The notes under the pieces: model-generated
What the model saw: the letters and a program-made list of their open reading frames with translations, nothing else
The model's database searches: none
What the model was told of the DNA's origin: nothing
Shown: one piece after another, positions 10,387 through 21,611 of the stretch
How the letters are laid out: each line of letters begins with the position of its first letter
Numbering within the stretch: position 1 is the first letter of the stretch
Translations under genes and position numbers: made by a program
Assembly (NCBI RefSeq): GCF_021869535.1
Contig: NW_026262735.1
Coordinates: 124,001-188,000 of the forward strand
Source: Mytilus californianus
Lineage: Eukaryota; Mollusca; Bivalvia; Mytilida; Mytilidae
Direction of reading: 5' to 3'
DNA: 64,000 bases

Positions 10387-11949
10387 TTAAATTTGGAACA
10401 CATTAAATGACATCTTTAAAATATATTTTTTCAAGGCACCTATTATCCAAGTTATGAAAACGCTGGTGACTGTAAGTGAATACAAACAAAGACTGACAAA
10501 ACTCATTATAAAAAAAAAGAATTACCTTAAGACAAATTCAATGTAAAATTAAAGCAAAATTCAAAAGTCAATTTAAGTAAATAAATAAACTGGTCAGACA
10601 AATTTATTAAAAAAGAAATGTTTAGGCTCCTTTCAAATTTGTCAATATATTTACCACGACTGTTAAAAAAAGCATCAGTATTTTTAGCGATTCTATTTAT
10701 CTTTCAGTGTTGTCTGCAACATCTTTGATATCAACTTGTCTAATATATGTCGGTGATATAGCAGGTTAAGAGATTTTACTTTGTCAACATGTGTATGTTG
10801 TATCCGCCTTTAGGGGCTAAAAAGCTATGTAATAATATTCCTTCCTTGACAACTGCAAGTTGCTCAAGGTGTATACTGTACATTTTGAAATGCGATATCA
10901 ACAAGCTCAATGTTTGGAACAATATTTGTTCCAGACTGTTAGCCGACAATGTATTCTATCAATTTGGCAAGCACAAATATTTATTATAAATACTGTTATA
11001 TTTGTATTTATTTTAAGTTTATACTTCACATAGTTAGGATTTAATATAAAACAAATTTAAAAACTTAAATACAATATTTTCATTACATAGTCCTGTATTA
11101 TAGTACATAATAATGGGAAAGAATCTGACATAGATGAGTCTTTGTCAGATTTCCTGAGACATGAATCATAATCATGTCTTGCATGTATTATAAAGTAGCA
11201 ATAAAATATCTAGCAAAACTAGTATAGTAAAACAAAAACGAGCTAGACAGTATTAATTATGTAACAGAAAACGCAGCACAGTTTCACTGTAGGAATTTTT
11301 CAAATTAAAAATTTATAAACAGGAACATTTTTTGGTTCCATAAAGACCACAGTGCTATACCTATGTACACTTGGAAGGGCAACTTTCTTGTGGACCATAC
11401 CCTTTTTCGATAATAAGGAATGCTTTGTATTTTATACAATTCAGATAACATTTCGAATCATCATTTATAAATCCCTCCACCATACAACATATAATAATTC
11501 AATACACAATATTATGTAGTGTCCTGTAGTATGACTATATTTGCTTGTGTGTTTAAAATACCCCCTCCCCCATATGGAATTATGATGCAAATTGTTTTCG
11601 TATTTCGATTGCAGACACTGTCTGAACGAATCTGCATTTTCATCCCTGACTTAGTTTTACTTTTTTTCCTACACTCTTTTGTTTTATCATTTCCCTAATG
11701 AATAGATCGAATCAACATGATCAACAGCAAGGGGCAAACAAAATGGATATGTCCCGTTTACCATACAAACCTAAACTGTAAAGTACCTAAAAAAAGTAGC
11801 TTGATAATCAGCATCCAATATGGATGTAATTGTTTGAATTTCATTTACATGTTTGAGTTTCTCTTTATAAGAGCTACTGGCTTTAACAAGGACTATGTCC
11901 ATACTTGCTTTCAACATAGACTTGTTCAGCTTTCCCTTGTTTAAAAATT
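10387..11949. other. unassigned AT-rich stretch
   Basis: No repeat family, splice-bounded exon or RNA gene could be supported. If the SAP-domain gene at 15.6-18.1 kb continues leftward, its next exons may lie here or further left, but I could not find a matching phase-0 acceptor with a coding frame. Confidence 0.4.
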
Positions 11950-12016
11950 GCAGTCGTGTCAGGCTGCGCCCAGCGCAACCCTTTATTTTTTTATGGTGTT
12001 TTGCTTCTTTTTACCA

Positions 12017-12315
12017 AGGGTGACTGGGGAATAGAAATATGGTCACCATTGGCCCTCCTACGACCTGCGGTAAAACCCTCGCTAAAGTGGGGCGTCCGTT
12101 TGGCTGTGCGGGATGTACAAGTTCGCAGTCGCGTCCGGTCAGAATGGGGACATTACATCCGATGCCTCGTGTTAAGAGGGTACCACGTTCAGAACCCTTG
12201 CAACAACTCTTTGAGGGGTCCGTAGGTGGACCTACCTATTGTATTTATTGTAAACTTGTTCTCGTCCTGAACATGCATGAAATATTTGCCACTGGACTTT
12301 AAGCAACCAACAATC
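12017..12315 (+). mobile_element. SINE-like copy with internal deletion
   Basis: Runs from ccaagggtgactggggaata to gcaaccaacaatc. About 120 bp is missing in the middle: ggtccgtaggtg joins directly to gacctacctattg. It faces the opposite-strand copy at 12385 across a 70-bp spacer. Confidence 0.85.
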
Positions 12316-12384
12316 TTCTACACATAGAAAATATTTTCATCTCAATGGAAGTTCAAGATGCCTTCAACACTGTAGTATCGGTTT

Positions 12385-12770
12385 GATTGATTGATTGTTG
12401 GTTGCTTAACGTCCAGTGGCAAATATACATGCATATTCAGGACGAGAACAAGTTAACAATAAATACAATAGGTAGGTTCTGTAATAGGGGCTCCGGGATT
12501 AAGGTCGGAGAAATTTAGACTGCCACGGGAATTGAGATTATATTGGATAGGGACAGAAATTTAGCCTTGCAACAGGTCACCTACGGACCCCTCAAAGAGT
12601 TGTTGCAAGGGTTCTTAACGTGCAAAGAGCGTTGCACTCTCTATACACGAGGCATCGGATTTAACGTCCCCATTCTGACCGGACGTGGCTGCAAATTTGT
12701 ACATCCCGCACAGCCAAACGGACGCCCCACTTTAGAAAGGGTTTAAATGCCGGTCGGAGGAAGACCAATG
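12385..12770 (-). mobile_element. SINE-like copy lacking its head, joined to the next copy
   Basis: Reverse complement of the family from the GATT-repeat tail to accaatggtg. The remaining 40 bp or so of the head is absent, and the next copy's tail begins at the very next base. Confidence 0.88.
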
Positions 12771-13200
12771 GTGATTGATTGATTGTTGGTTGCTTAACGT
12801 CCAGTGGCAAATATTTCATGCATATTCAGGACGAGAACAAATTAACAATAAATACAATAGGTAGGTTCTGTAATAGGGGCTTCCGGGATTAAGGTCGGAG
12901 AAATTTCGACTGCCACGGGAAATGAGGGTATATTGGATAGGGACAGAAATTTTACCTTGCAACAGGTCACCTACGGAACCCTCAAAGAGTTGTTGCAAGG
13001 GTTCTTTACGTGCAAAGAGCGTGGCATGGCACTCTCTTTACACGAGGCATCGGATTTAACGTCCCCATTCTGACCGGACGTGGCTGCAAATTTGTACATC
13101 CCGCACAGCTAAACGGACGCCCCACTTTAGCACGGGTTTTACTGCCGGTCGGAGGAAGACCAATGGTGACCATACTTCTATTCCCCAGTCACCCTTGGGG
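12771..13200 (-). mobile_element. full-length SINE-like copy, head-to-tail with 12385-12770
   Basis: Full family match from attgattgattgttggttgc to ccagtcacccttggggg. No target-site duplication is visible because its tail side joins another copy. Confidence 0.88.
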
Positions 13201-13690
13201 GTTGTCAAGTTTGATATGATAGTTGTAAGATACCTGGAAATAAAAAAAATAAGTGAAGCTTAATTTTAAAAATAAATCAGATGGTTTTATTTGAAAATGC
13301 CAACTAAAGCATAAATTGGTTTGGCAGAGCATTCACCCAATATAAGTAAACTGAAAGTGATACAATTAAAGAACCTTAGTGAGCGCGCTCACATACCCCA
13401 CGTCCCACATTGTCATTGGAGAAATAAAATAAGTGTAAGAAAAAAAAAAATTGTATAAGAAAAAAAAATTGAATCATAATATCCTTTCAATATGCACTTC
13501 TACATAGTATGTCCTTATTATCTACAAAGTTTCATGAAATTCTGTTGTGTGGTTTCAGAGGAGTTGTGATGACAAACTGTTGCAGAAGTACATTGATGCA
13601 AATAAGTTCAAAGGGGCGTAACTCCTAGAAAAAAATTGAATCTTAATTTCCTGTCGATATGCACAACTACATAGTATGTCCTTATTATCT

Positions 13691-15282
13691 AATAAAATGC
13701 TCCGCAGGGCGCAGCTTGATACGACCGCAGAGGTCGAACCCTGAACAGTTGGGACAAGTATGGACACAACATTCAAGCTTGATACAGCTTTGCATTTGGA
13801 TTGTGATTAAATATTTGACACAGCATAGGTTTCTGACACAGAATGAATGTGGTCTAAGAACTTAAAAATTTTAAATTGGACATTCACCGATTATGGTCCA
13901 ATATCCAAAATCTAAATACATGGTTAGATTCAGCATATCAAAGAACCCCAAGAATTCAATTTTTGATGAAATCAAACAAAGTTTAATTTTGGACCCTTTT
14001 GACCTCAATGTGGACAAAGTTGATAACGGGGCCCAAAAATCAAAAATCTAAATACATGGTTAGATTCAGCATATCAAAGAACCCTAAGAATTCAATTTTT
14101 GTTAAAATCAAAATAAGTTTAATTTTGGACCCTTTGGACCTTAATGTATACCAATTTGAAAACGGAACCAAAAATTAAGAATCTAAATACACGGTTAGAT
14201 TCGGCATATCAAAGAACCCTAAGAATTCAATTTTTGATGAAATCAAACAGAGTTTAATTTTGGACCCTTTGAACCTCAAAGTGGACCAATTTAAAAAAGG
14301 GGCCAAAAATCCAAAAACTTAATACACGGTTAGATTCAGCATATTAAAGAACTTCAGGAATAAAACCCCATTGAAATTGGTCAAGAAATATGCAATTTAT
14401 ACGAAGTATCTTCTTTTGCACAATACTGTGCAATTGAATATTTCTTGCTATTGCACAATATTGTACAATTGACAATTTCTTGCTATTGCGCAATATTGTG
14501 CTATTGGATATTTCTTGCTATTGCGCAATACTGTGCAATTGAAGATTTCTTGCTATTGTGCAATACTGTGCAATTGAAAATTTCTTGCTATTGCACAATA
14601 CTTATTATATAAAAATTTACACATCCTGTTTGGTGTTTATCTCCTACCATATCATTATCATTTGCTTTTAAATATAAATCAGAAATAACCAACTTAATAT
14701 GGAAAATTTTAAAAGAAAAAAAAAGGAAAAAAAAAAAAATCCCCCCCCCAAATTTTTTGAACCCCCTTATGATTCATCACCCCCAAACTCAATCCCAGCC
14801 TTCCCTTTGTGGTATGGTACCTTGCAGTACAATTTCAGAGAGATCCATACACTTGAACACGAGTTATTGTCTGGAAACTAGAAAAATGCTTATTTTTGGC
14901 CCCCAATTCCTAAACGTTTCGGCAATTACCCCCAAACTCAATTCCAGCTTTCCCTTTGTGATATGGAACCTTGTAGTACAATTACAGAAAGATCCATACA
15001 CTTACACACAAGTTATTGTCATGAAATTAGAAAAATGCTTGTTTTTTGCCCCTTTTTGGCCCCTAGTTCCTAAAATTTTGAGGCAATTACCTCCAAAATC
15101 AATCCCAGCATTCCTTTTGTGATATGGAACCTTGTGGTATAATGTCGATAGAGATCCATTAACTTAAACTAAAGTTAGAGTGCAAAAACCAATGTGTCTT
15201 CGGACGACGCAGGACGACGACGACGACGCCAACGTCATACCAATATACGACCACAAAAATTTTTTTGCGGCCGTATAAAAAG
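13691..15282 (+). repeat. nested dispersed element with subterminal inverted ends
   Basis: Begins aataaaatgctccgcagggc, has gatacgaccgc near the start and gcggccgtat at the end. Related copies are at 37303-38604 and 48722-49296. Inside are about three 134-bp tandem units (13911-14350; 'ggttagattcagcatatcaa'), a 35-bp tandem array (14416-14602), an A/C homopolymer stretch near 14710-14750 and 'tttgtgatatggaaccttgt' units of about 150-160 bp. Reading frames here (14699-15122) are repeat. Confidence 0.65.
14416..14602 (+). repeat. 35-bp tandem array built on a hairpin motif
   Basis: About 5.3 units of ttgcacaatactgtgcaatt plus gaatatttcttgcta. Each unit contains the dyad ttgcaca-n4-tgtgcaa, with substitutions in several units. 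Confidence 0.85.
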
Positions 15283-15344
15283 GTATCGTGAAATTCTGTT
15301 GGGTGGTTTGAGAGGAGTTGCGATGACAAGAAACAGGACTGACG

Positions 15345-15379
<35 letters not shown>

Positions 15380-15585
15380 CCGTTGCATGGGGTATAATAA
15401 TGGTTAATAGAAAAAGTATTACAGAGAATAATCATGAAAATTGGAAAATATGAAGCAGAAATTATTAACACTTATTTGATCTTAGACGAGGTAATTCTCT
15501 CAAATAGAATATTTCACATATAACAATCTAATATACATTGTATAAATGTCATGAGGATGGGACAAAACTGTTTATTGATGCAAAC

Positions 15586-18057
15586 CTGTTTTTTCATGGC
15601 TGCACCAACAATACCACTTAGAAAAATACCATCAACAAGAATAAGTACAGAACAAGCCAGGATTTTTTTCGCTTGTAGCAAATCTCTGCCTTTCTTCAAT
15701 GACTTAATGTCGCCATTCACCTGCTTATCGCCTGTAAAAATTATATATAAATATAATAAATAAATAAATGATTTGGAAAATATGTTGAAGGTTTTCGATT
15801 TATGAGTCCACAATGCTCTTCAGCTGGATAATTTATGTGGCATATTACAATTTTCATTTGTGTAATTTCCAGACGAAAAGCGCGTATAACACGCAAAATT
15901 ATAAGCATGGTGCCTGATGAGTTGTTTGGTTTTTAACAATGCAGTCATTTAGAATTCCATACAAATACAAAAAATGTAGCTTCTCCAAACCTTTAACATT
16001 ACAATTAACAGCGGCTCAAATTTCCCTGGAGGAATAAACATTTAAGGTTGAAAAAGACAGAATCCGTTCTTCGTTAACTCTCTTTTTTAAATAAAAAATC
16101 ATTAAATTAATCATTCGTCCTAGACAATACCGACAAACTTGCAGATTTTTAGGTTTTTTTTCTAAATATGAGCATAGTTGTTAATTTCTGTGTCATTTTG
16201 GTCTCTTGTGGAGAGTTGTCTCATTGGCAATCATACCACATCTTCTTTTTTTATATATAGTAAAATGATGTCCCATATAAGAGTAAAAATCTGTTTATGG
16301 CGCTTTGTTGATTGGACCTGATCTGATAAACAATAAAATAAGTTGGAGATCACCTTAAAATTGTTGACGTTCGTAAATCTTGAACAAAAATGAAATCAAT
16401 GAAAATAAAAAATACATATTTATAAAAAGATTTTAACCTGCAAATTATGAGCTTTTATCATAGTTTAGCTCTACATATTTAAGGAAAAGCAAATGTATAC
16501 TTAATTCACTAAAGCTATAAGATAAAAATTATATAAGATCCATAATCCAATGGAAATCAACATTGTATATTTATATAAACGATAATACTTGTAACAACAT
16601 ATATAAATAATATTATAAAAATGATTTTTGGGTTTTTCAGAGGACATTTACCGGTGACAATTACAGATTTTTTTTAATATGGGCGACGCTTTATTTTTTG
16701 GTTCTTCATGCAAAGCATTATAGCAATTACTGATTGATGACTACTTGTTTGGTAACTTCACGGGAGGGGGGGGTCTCTTCCTATATGAAGGTATATACAT
16801 ATGTGCCGCTGGAATGGGTCCCTTTTGTGATACGTCAAATATATCAATGGGGTGCAATTTTACCGAGGAAATATATCAATAGGTAGTAATTGACCAATTG
16901 TGATATTTCAATGGTTCATAATTTTTCAGTTTGTTGTGCAAAGATCTTCACAGAATTTCCAAAACTCTTTGTCATTAAAATTTTCACATCTGCTGAAGCT
17001 TCTTGACACAAGTTTTGTTATTGATCAAATTTTATAACATTGTCACAATTAATAATCTTTACCCATGAATATATGAATGTTGAGACCCCCCCGTGGGTAT
17101 CTTTCACTTTAAAATACTTCCCCACCTATAACATGGAGATACTAACCTGCTAATCTAAATAAAAAATAGCCATCAATTTGCTCTCTGGTCACTTTGGAAA
17201 ATACCAATCTATGATCTGCTATAAGCTCCTTATATCCATGTTTTGGCCATTCTATATCTGTAGCTTCTGGAATTTCTATGATGGGGGGTTTAAAATTATG
17301 ATTTCTGTCATATGCAACCAGTCTATAAGCATAATTATTGTGTGTGAATTCAAAATTAAAACAATTTATTTCTTATGTAATAATCAGGACATTTAAAAGC
17401 ATTTATTTATTTGGTTAAAATTTTGTTGTGAAGAATTAATATTTTATTATATTGATACAATATAAAGACAATGATTATTTTTTTGCATGTTATTGTTTTA
17501 TTCATAAGCTTCACAGGCACTTGTTTCTATCACTTGGAAGGTCTTCTATCCATGTTATTGTATAATACAAGAACATGGAAAATAGACCTTCCCATTGATA
17601 GAAACAAGTGCCTGTGATAAGATTGTTCTATATTTCAACTAAATCAAATTGTTCAAAAAAGTACCTTGTTTAGATCAAGAGAAAAGAAAAACAATTGACA
17701 AAATATCATTACCAAATATTCAAAATTATACTTTAGACATTTCCGCTTCTTTTGGTTCCAAGTTCATCAAAATCTAACAATGATTACGAACAAAATATTT
17801 TTTATATGAAATGTTTACAACATAAAAAATTTTACAATTACTTTTGACGTTTTTTCCACGTACTCACTGTACATACATGACATAAGCAGACTTTAAAGTC
17901 GTGAGCAGCCTATAAAAAGTTTTGCATTTGACATGATTTAGTTCATCATATACCTATCAATCAGATTTGCCTTTCTTCCTGTGATTATTGCACCCTTAAT
18001 GCTCAGTTCAGCCTTCAATTTCGGGACGGTCCATAGGCTGTATTTTGCCGCCGCCAT
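15586..18057 (-). CDS. SAP-domain gene, three spliced exons (5' part of the gene)
   Basis: Minus-strand gene model from splice sites and phase. Exon 1 (18057-17954, 104 nt) starts MAAAKYSLWTVPKLKAELS and continues IKGAIITGRKANLID, a textbook SAP motif (short DNA-binding helix-extended loop-helix). Exon 2 (17322-17147, 176 nt) restores the codon AG|A and completes the second SAP helix as DRLVAYDRNHNF; it continues to EWPKHGYKELIADHRLVFSK and GYFLFRLAG. Exon 3 (15731-15586, 146 nt) reads DKQVNGDIKSLKKGRDLL, then QAKKILACSVLILVDGIFLS and GIVGAAMKKQ. Donors are GTATAT, GTTAGT and GTTTGC; acceptors end in tatag and tacag. Junction phases 2, 1 and 0 all agree and no stop occurs, which is strong support for a real or very recent gene. 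The layout resembles multicopy bivalve proteins with an N-terminal SAP and a later SWIM zinc finger, sometimes with a YqaJ-type nuclease. The later parts are not seen; downstream sequence is repeats, so the gene may be truncated. Confidence 0.68.
16180..16260 (+). repeat. dispersed repeat tail
   Basis: Same tail as at 1690 and 46640 ('gagttgtctcattggcaatc', 'ataccacatcttct'). It lies in the intron of the SAP-domain gene. The rest of 15732-17146 is AT-rich intron without a recognised feature. Confidence 0.6.
17511..17617. repeat. 107-bp near-perfect hairpin (small foldback element or hairpin RNA locus)
   Basis: tcacaggcacttgtttctat at 17511 is matched by atagaaacaagtgcctgtga ending at 17617. 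The arms are about 50 nt with a handful of mismatches, around a short tataata-type loop near 17561-17567. It lies in the first intron of the SAP-domain gene. No clear target-site duplication. Confidence 0.85.
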
Positions 18058-18350
18058 AGTTTACATTAGTTACAAGCGTCTCGTTGAAAATAAAACGCAC
18101 GCTTAACCACCGCTAACGTCTAGGCGGATCCGGCGTTCAAAATTACGTGATTGTTAACCATTGAACAGAATTTTAATGTGTTCTTTTCAGGTAAAATTGG
18201 TTTCATTTATCATATATTTTTTTTAATTCATTAGAAATCTTTGGCCTAACTTATTGTGATATATATATATATGAATAATATGTCTCTGTTACCTTATCGA
18301 TCTAGGTATATTGTATTAACCTTGTTGTCAATTCTCAGTAGCTAGCCTGA

Positions 18351-18443
18351 ATTCAAACATGTATCCAAATAGAATTCAATAATTACAAACAAAACATTAT
18401 TCAAACATGTATCCAAATAGAATTCAATAATTACATACAAAAC
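18351..18443 (+). repeat. two-copy tandem of about 48 bp
   Basis: attcaaacatgtatccaaat and agaattcaataattaca occur twice in a row, with one base difference in the second copy. Confidence 0.8.
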
Positions 18444-18721
18444 AATCTTATTTTAGTTGAAAGTATTAGGACAGGACAAACGTTCACATCCATTGAATCA
18501 GAAATGTAAAACTGAAAGAAAAAACTAAGACTCAGTTTCACTTATGGGTTGATTTTGAGTCAGAATATTTTCTCCTTGTGTATCTTTGTTTATTTCATGA
18601 AGCTTATTATTATTATTTTGGGCAATTGCAACATATTTTTTATGTGTAAGTAATTTCAGCTTTAGTTTGTTATCATCCTTCGCAACAATGGTTTCAATTA
18701 GATCACTTCTCAAATGGAACA

Positions 18722-19940
18722 TTGTTTGGTTGCAAAACGAGCAGAAGTGTTAGATCATCCTATATTTTATCTTATTGGTGCAATAACGAAGGAACATATG
18801 ATTCTGACAATTTCGATTTATCTCCTCATCCAGGACAAATTGTACAAATATATAAGCATAGTATTATTGTAAATGGAGAAGCAATGACACATATTTTAGC
18901 AAAGAGGAAAACACAAGAAATACAACCGTTGTATACCAAGATCAGTGCATATTGTATCCCCAAAATTTACCTCTTCATTTAACTTTGATATTCTAACAAA
19001 ATTCTATAATTCTGAAGTAGGAAGTAGCAAAGAAAAGTAAAAAAGAAGAAAAAAGAAAATCAGTCATGTCAGATATGACAGAGGCAATTTTCATTCATCG
19101 GAATTGCCAATTTTAGCCCCGACAATAAATGAAGAAACTGGACATCCAAAAGCAGGGATCAAAATTGGATATGGCTAACTTATAAAGAAAGTTGTTAAAT
19201 ATCCTATTGGAGAATTTCTCATCCAAAAAAAAAAGATGCAGAAGTTGGTGAGATTAAGTGCTTCGGCAATCTACTGGAATTTTGCAGGCCAGGTATATTT
19301 GGGGATGCATAATATAACATAACTGTGCTTAGACAGAAAGAATTGAGGATGCTAGCTCGACTTCCAGATGAGGTTGATGTAAAGGTGTTGAAAGAATAGC
19401 TAGAAAATAAAATTAAAGACGTGAAATCCAAATTTCAATCAATAACTTCAAATGAATATGCTGAGATTAAAGATGTACTTGTATGCAGGTTAACACTATT
19501 TAATGCTATCAGAATGGGATGATGCAAACAATTGGGTATGGTTTCTAAAGATTCAGTGGAAAAGGTGGACGACCCTATTGAGCAAAAATTATGCGAATTA
19601 AAAGATTGTATACCAAGCAGGAAAAAGAAAGCTCGTGTCGCTGTTGATACCTCAGGATTGTTTGGATGTCATAAGAATCCTTGAAGATGAAAAGGTTCGA
19701 AATGATGCAGGGATTGGGAAAGGAAATATCTTTTTTTGATTTCCCACAAGTTGTGTTACAAAAATGTTACAAAAAAGCCAAACTTAGCTAGAACATCACT
19801 GCAACTGATATTTGACACAGGGTTGTATCTGTATATGCTGCAACGGACATCCCAGAAAAAAGAACACCGATTATTTCATTTACACAAGGGGCATAGTGAG
19901 GACATCAATAGAGATGTATACTAGTGTCCTGAATCAAGCC
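18722..19940 (+). pseudogene. degenerate tyrosine-recombinase-like multicopy gene
   Basis: Plus-strand remnant with several stops and frameshifts. 18722-18982 is open and contains HPGQIVQIYKHSIIVNGEAM followed by HILA; this may be a separate N-terminal or companion piece. From about 19120 the pieces run in order: INEETGHPKAGIKIGYG, VLRQKELRMLARLPDEVDVK, VCRLTLFNAIRMG (stop), LIPQDCLDVIRILEDEKVRN then DAGIGKGNIFF, HRVVSVYAATDIPEK, and in another frame HKGHSEDINRDVYQCPES near 19885-19937. The late HRV...(K)GHS...Y order fits the catalytic His/Arg, LGH-like box and Tyr nucleophile of tyrosine recombinases, as in multicopy invertebrate recombinase-like proteins. It cannot be functional as it stands. 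Confidence 0.5.
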
Positions 19941-20010
19941 GTTTTTGGCACAACGTTTTGGAATTTTTGGTCCTCAATGCTCTTCAACTTTTTACTTGTT
20001 TGGCTTGTGT
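19930..20010 (+). repeat. fragment of a dispersed repeat
   Basis: gtttttggcacaacgttttg and tcctcaatgctcttcaactt match the start of the repeat at 46315-46695. Confidence 0.55.
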
Positions 20011-21605
20011 TTTCGTTCCGCGAAAATTCAGTGAATATATTTAGAGATGATTATTGTCGATGTTGAATTCGCCTCAAGTTTTCCTCTAAATTCGGTCATT
20101 TCTAGTCCATGATCTGTTACATAATTTCCGTCTTCCCTTATCTTCTTCTATTTAATTGCCGTTAAATTGTGTTCTTTTTGTAGTAAGGGCGGTTTCGGTC
20201 CGTATTACATTTGGTGGTGTTACCGGAGGTTGAGGTTATTCTGTTGACGCCTGTGTCCACTCGTGTCCATGGGACATAAACTCTTTCTTGGTTTATGAAG
20301 CGTAAATAGAATCAAAGTCGTCTATACAAAGTAATTTTTTCAGATGTTAGTTACATTCCTTTTATAATTATCTCATCCATCCTCCTTGCTTTAAAAAGCT
20401 GATCAATAGTGGATATGAATTATGATTTCTTTTGTAGATGGATGTTGAACATGTTGATAGCAAGAAATTAAGGTGGACCTGCTATATTTGTCACAATCCT
20501 GCCCCATATCATTCCGTGGATTCACTGGATGCCCAGGAAAAAGCGAAGAAATCTTAGTCTTTGTTGACAGAGTTGTTTGGTACATTGTATTTTTTTTTAA
20601 ATTATATTTACCTGATGTTCATATCAAATTAACCCTTTGACTCGTCTTGTAAATGTTAATCATTTATTTACCAAACCATTAACATGTTTACAAGTTCCTA
20701 CAGAAACAAAATACACGTGAACTTATTGAAGTCCTGTGTTGAGCCTCACAGGCAACAACAGGATGTTGACACAAAAATTGAAAGTTTGTTTGGGCCAAAC
20801 ATTGTCAGTATTTCTGTTTCCAGCTAATACACACATGTAAGGTTCAATGGTTTTATACACATATTATGCATGCTGGTGACTATTATAGTCATGCTTTATA
20901 AGTAGACAATCTGTATACTTTTAAATGCAACCTAAGATCTTATAAAAATACATTGTACTAAATCAGTACATGTACATTTTGTATAGTAGTTTCATATGAA
21001 ATATGCTCCTACATCATGTACATAGAAAATAGGGATTTGAAGTTAATGTACATGGGACAATATCACACCCAATACATTTAAAAAATTCAAATTATCACGG
21101 AACAAGGCGCCAAGTCCTGTTTTGTAGCTTTCAGCGAACAAAGTTCAAAAAGGGGGTGGGGTACATAGGAATGACACTTTATTTGTCCCTCTGTCTGTGC
21201 AGATTCATGTTCTGTTCATAACTTTGGCAGCGCTGTTGTTTAGTATTAGACTGCTTGTTGTATATAGGTTTGGTTCATGATCTTGAAAAGTCAAGTTTAA
21301 AAGCTTAATGAAACTTATGTCCCCAATGTACAGGGTTTAACGGGCTACCGGTTGGGTACTAGTATGGTAACTAGATAGCAATTTTATAGCAATCAAAATA
21401 AGCTTACATATATACCGAAGTCAGGTCATAAATTAATTGGTCTTTGGTATGTTCTGTGTCGCATTTTTGTATTTGGAATTTTTATGGTGAATCCTTAAAT
21501 GTTTTGTTCGATATTTTCAATTTGTATTGGCACTGACCAAGAATTTCAACAGGTATTTGGGATGATTAAAAGGGAACACATACATTTAGTTAATAATTTT
21601 ATATA
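20011..21605. other. mostly unassigned; one weak coding-like segment
   Basis: After a good acceptor (ttcttttgtag, about 20438) the plus strand reads MDVEHVDSKKLRWTCYICHN and then PAPYHSVDSLDAQEKAKKS to a stop near 20555. I do not recognise it, and no partner exon was found. Nothing else is supportable. Confidence 0.2.
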
Positions 21606-21611
21606 TATTGT

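Larger units (their letters stand above)
13379..15400 (+). repeat. dispersed repeat split by a nested repeat
   Basis: 13379-13690 holds a dispersed bivalve repeat, with 'tacatagtatgtccttatta' twice and 'gaaattctgttgtgtggttt', beginning at the palindrome gtgagcgcgctcac. It resumes at 15284 with 'gaaattctgttgggtggttt' and finishes with a 'gacggacggacgggtcaaaa' block and a 'gcatggggtataata' end. The element at 13691-15282 interrupts it. Confidence 0.6.
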
